A stretch of DNA of 64,000 bases from assembly GCA_002320605.1 (NCBI GenBank), contig DCKG01000035.1:1-64000 (forward strand), in the 5' to 3' direction. Positions 61,635 through 64,000 of this stretch are shown piece after piece. The DNA is from Bacteroidales bacterium UBA1680 (lineage in GTDB: Bacteria > Bacteroidota > Bacteroidia > Bacteroidales > UBA932). The position numbers and the translations under genes are program-made. The notes under the pieces are model-generated. The model worked only from the letters and a program-made list of their open reading frames with translations, searched no databases and was not told the origin of the DNA. The number at the start of each line of letters is the position of its first letter. Position 1 is the first letter of the stretch.

Positions 61635-62518
61635 TTCTGTAGGCTTTTTGCGTAATGAGTGGGTCCCTGCTTCTTAGATTTCTCATCTGGGATGATTGCT
61701 GCAGCAGGAATCTTTTTCTTGTAGGCCCAGATCAAGGCTATTATGCCAAGTACGACAAATGGTATGCTGAGCCACTGGCCCATGTCTAATGCCATGCTCT
61801 CCTCGAACTCAACCTGCGGTTCTTTGATGAACTCAATGAGGAAGCGCATTCCAAAGCAGACTATGAAAAATATTCCTATGAACGTGCCTCTATAGGTCTT
61901 ATTGAGTCTCTTGACATAAATCCACACCATGATGAGGCCAAGGATGAAGTAACTGAGCGACTCGTAAATCTGAGTAGGATGTTTCGGCTCGGTCTCTCCC
62001 TTACGCTCGAAAATAAATCCCCACGGCAGGCTGGTCACGTCACCATATATCTCTGAGTTGCACAGATTTCCAAGCCTGATGAATGCGCCTGCGAATGCGA
62101 CGGCTATTGCCAAGTGATCAACGAGCCACATGAAGTCAATATGATATTTCGGGCCGTATTTATGGGCGAACCAGATCATGCAGAGGACAAGCATTATCGC
62201 ACCGCCATGGCTCGCCAGGCCGCCTTTCCAAATTTCAAATATTTCGAGGAATCCCTTCCAAGAACCAAAATAATATTCTGGCTGATAGAAAATGCAGTGG
62301 CCGAGCCTAGAGCCTACCAAAGTACCGATAAGAAGGGTGAAAAGCAATGGATCCAGCATCTTCGTGTCTACACGCTCCTTCTGGCAGAACTTGGTGAACA
62401 TCCAATAGCCAAGAATGAAACCAGAGACGAATAGCACGCCGTACCATCTTACAGCGAATCCTCCTATCCTGAATATCTCAGGATTCATATTCCAGTGCAC
62501 GAATAGCAAGCCTAGCAT
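61631..62518 (-). CDS. lgt: Prolipoprotein diacylglyceryl transferase
   Basis: Inner-membrane enzyme of 295 residues that transfers diacylglycerol from phosphatidylglycerol to the lipobox cysteine, first step of lipoprotein maturation. Seven hydrophobic spans are visible. The signature region AFIRLGNLCNSEIYG contains the conserved Arg and Asn; SHGGAI and HPTQIYES are further conserved segments. The many lipoproteins in this window would depend on it. A second ATG at 62488 is less likely. TACTTTTG at 62543-62536 is a fitting -7 box. Confidence 0.95.
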   Translation of the reverse strand: MLGLLFVHWNMNPEIFRIGGFAVRWYGVLFVSGFILGYWMFTKFCQKERVDTKMLDPLLFTLLIGTLVGSRLGHCIFYQPEYYFGSWKGFLEIFEIWKGGLASHGGAIMLVLCMIWFAHKYGPKYHIDFMWLVDHLAIAVAFAGAFIRLGNLCNSEIYGDVTSLPWGFIFERKGETEPKHPTQIYESLSYFILGLIMVWIYVKRLNKTYRGTFIGIFFIVCFGMRFLIEFIKEPQVEFEESMALDMGQWLSIPFVVLGIIALIWAYKKKIPAAAIIPDEKSKKQGPTHYAKSLQK

Positions 62519-62535
62519 TTCAAATCATATTTTTA

Positions 62536-62543
62536 CAAAAGTA
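62536..62543 (-). promoter_or_regulatory. -7 box of the lgt-HAD unit
   Basis: TACTTTTG on the minus strand matches TAnnTTTG, 17 bases before the lgt start; no clear -33 element. Confidence 0.45.
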
Positions 62544-62648
62544 GTAAAATATTCTGAGAAACATGTTTATAGGACACCATATTCAAGTGCAGTCATCAGG
62601 TGGGGATATGCACAAAAAAAGTCCAACATGTTACTGCTGAACTTTTCG

Positions 62649-62723
62649 TGGGAGCTGAGGGAGTCGAACCCCCGACCCTCTGCTTGTAAGGCAGACGCTC
62701 TGAACCAACTGAGCTAAGCTCCC
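62649..62723 (-). tRNA. tRNA-Val (anticodon TAC)
   Basis: A 75-base cloverleaf. The acceptor GGGAGCT/AGCTCCC closes with discriminator A. D arm GCTCAGTTGGTTCAGAGC, anticodon stem TCTGC/GCAGA with loop CTTACAA (anticodon TAC), and T arm with GTTCGACTC are all present. CCA is not encoded. Confidence 0.96.
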
Positions 62724-62759
62724 GAACTTTTCCGAAGCCGTTCTCGTGTTTCGGGATTG

Positions 62760-62790
62760 CAAAGATACGACAGATTTTTAATTCTGCAAA
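62760..62790 (-). promoter_or_regulatory. Promoter of tRNA-Val
   Basis: TTTG (62790-62787), a 19-base spacer and TATCTTTG (62767-62760) match the consensus fully. The leader to the tRNA is about 30 bases. Confidence 0.75.
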
Positions 62791-62953
62791 CTTTTCGGGG
62801 AAATTTTACTGGATTTTCTTGAATTATGATTCATTGTGCTCATCTCCAGCAACCAAGAGAGGCAATTTGAGAGTGCAGGCCAGCGAACGCAAAAATATCA
62901 CCGAGCCATCAATCGACTAGCCAACGACTAGGGATACCGACCGAAGATATTAC

Positions 62954-62991
62954 AGAACGTCTCTTGCAAGTTGCCAAGCAGGAGACGTTCT
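62954..62991 (-). terminator. Hairpin after the alpha-2-macroglobulin gene
   Basis: AGAACGTCTC and GAGACGTTCT form a ten-base perfect stem with an 18-base loop, 29 bases after the gene's stop. The T tract is weak, so termination is likely but not certain. The remaining bases between here and tRNA-Val show no gene. Confidence 0.5.
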
Positions 62992-63020
62992 TAAATATTG
63001 CCACAAGCCAAGCCTTTGCC

Positions 63021-64000
63021 TTACTGGGCGGACTTGACCGTGCCACGGTACTTGTCGTTGGCACGATAATGATTCGCATAGAGAGACTCAATGGTCACGA
63101 CCGGCGCAATGAATTCGCCCTCGCGTGTTACGTAGAGGTCTTCGCTGACCACAGTGTCTTCCTCCGGATAAACATCATAGAAGAACTCCGTGCGGTCGAA
63201 CTTGACATCCCTGTAACCAGACGGAGTGAAGCTCCATGCATTGTAGGCAATCGGGCGGCCCCACCAGCCATACCAGCCAGAAATCTGCTCCACCGGAATG
63301 AAGGCAGCCTCGCGCGGAGCGGTGAGTTTCACGAAACTACGGTTCTCATCGCTATGTATCTTATACTCGGCAGTAACCTTGTCGCCGACGTGCAGCAAAG
63401 TGCCAGGATAAATTTCAAGCTGGGAAACCTTGCCCTCTGCCCCACGGACTTCTTTGTAGAAATGCCTTTCGATAGTAAATCCGTCGCCTGCGGCCTTGAT
63501 GTCCCTGATCGGCTTGCGATATGTCTTCACGAGGCGGATTACTTTAGTGGCGAGTACCTCGGAGGAGCCGCTAAGAACTGAGTTGATTCCGTCCACGTAA
63601 CCAGGATCGGCCTCCCAATGCTGAGTTTCCTTCTGGAGCATCATCCAGATACGGATTCCGTCAGCGATTTCCTTCGCTCTGGCAGAAGCAGTGGTCGCAG
63701 AGGAGCCTGCTAACGAAACATTGCCAGACGGCAGCGCCGCTACGATATATTCATTTGAAAGTAGGTCACAGAGCATCGAGTGGGCATAGAGTTCGCTCTC
63801 GAGCAGGCCGCGCCATGGCATGACTGCGTTAGGATAGTACCAACCGCCATTCTCGTGCTCTACGGCATATTCAAATAAAGATTGCATGTCGGCTGCCATA
63901 GAAGCATTCATCCGAGAAGTTGCGAAGAGTTTGATTCCCCAAGCTTTGGCAAGGTCGATGCCTCCGTGGCGGTTCACGAGGTTGCTCAGGGTGCTAATCC
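63021..64000 (-). CDS. Alpha-2-macroglobulin family protein, C-terminal part
   Basis: The frame is open to the right edge, so only the last 326 residues or so are seen; the GTG at 63977 is internal. The helical stretch (SLFEYAVEHENGGWYYPNAV, then ESELYAHSMLCDLL) fits the thioester/complement-like helical barrel. The C-terminal strand-rich part with PVEQISGWYGWW, FDRTEFFYDVYPEED and VVTIESLYANHYRAND matches the tail of the long Bacteroidota alpha-2-macroglobulins. These envelope lipoproteins trap or inhibit proteases, or act in envelope homeostasis. The thioester region and signal peptide lie outside the window. Confidence 0.82.
   Translation of the reverse strand, partial: ISTLSNLVNRHGGIDLAKAWGIKLFATSRMNASMAADMQSLFEYAVEHENGGWYYPNAVMPWRGLLESELYAHSMLCDLLSNEYIVAALPSGNVSLAGSSATTASARAKEIADGIRIWMMLQKETQHWEADPGYVDGINSVLSGSSEVLATKVIRLVKTYRKPIRDIKAAGDGFTIERHFYKEVRGAEGKVSQLEIYPGTLLHVGDKVTAEYKIHSDENRSFVKLTAPREAAFIPVEQISGWYGWWGRPIAYNAWSFTPSGYRDVKFDRTEFFYDVYPEEDTVVSEDLYVTREGEFIAPVVTIESLYANHYRANDKYRGTVKSAQ

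Noticed and set aside
62964..63581. A 205-codon plus-strand frame at the end of the window
   Set aside because: Antisense to the alpha-2-macroglobulin tail; starts inside the terminator hairpin.

Overview
The window is a chromosomal segment of a member of the Bacteroidales (Bacteroidota). Evidence: a SusC/SusD pair with surface lipoproteins, promoters of the TTTG-N19/20-TAnnTTTG type, few Shine-Dalgarno sequences, a DUF6377-type membrane regulator, an M49 peptidase with the Bacteroides-like HECLGH motif, a Tricorn homologue, a PorT-like barrel and a bacterial alpha-2-macroglobulin tail. Base composition is moderate, near 50% GC by eye, as in several uncultured gut lineages. I cannot place it to genus.

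Layout. (1) 1-11.4 kb, minus strand: a polysaccharide utilisation locus (susC, susD, GH30 glucanase, DUF5121 binding lipoprotein) followed by a DUF6377 regulator and a family 2 glycosyltransferase. The gene set resembles known beta-1,6-glucan loci. A LacI-like palindrome lies in the susC promoter. (2) 11.6-17 kb, plus strand: Tricorn protease, polyprenol-phosphate mannosyltransferase and dihydroorotase. (3) 17-25.5 kb, minus strand: Tex, a ClC antiporter with CBS domains, then a TonB receptor and beta-helix lipoprotein behind an array of 11-bp-phased repeats that looks like a Pho box. (4) 25.6-28.6 kb, plus strand: an oxidoreductase, a YiiX-type hydrolase, and an Abi_2/HEPN defence gene followed by a structured RNA candidate. 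(5) 28.7-34.7 kb, minus strand: an FAD/Fe-S dehydrogenase, XerD and dipeptidyl peptidase III. (6) 34.9-39.5 kb: a large coiled-coil surface lipoprotein next to a tyrosine recombinase gene bounded by perfect 17-bp inverted repeats. A promoter inside the bounded segment points at the lipoprotein, so this reads as a self-contained phase-variation switch. tRNA-Leu follows. (7) 40-48 kb: an AsmA-like protein, a truncated small ORF, 4-alpha-glucanotransferase and TrhP. (8) 48-53.9 kb, minus strand: a compact seven-gene run, trxA - porT-like - LOG - polyprenyl synthase - holB - ricT - trmB. trmB carries an in-frame insertion made of palindromic repeats. (9) 54-60.7 kb, minus strand: a tetR-tolC-adaptor-RND pump operon with a PII-like gene. 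(10) 60.8-64 kb: a HAD phosphatase, lgt, tRNA-Val and the 3' end of an alpha-2-macroglobulin gene.

The most notable items are the invertible promoter switch (38236-39478), the Pho-box-like array (25569-25628), the Abi_2 gene with its 3' structured RNA (27636-28640), and the palindromic repeats inside trmB (48310-48374). There is also a marked, orientation-independent excess of the hexamer GAATAT across the window.
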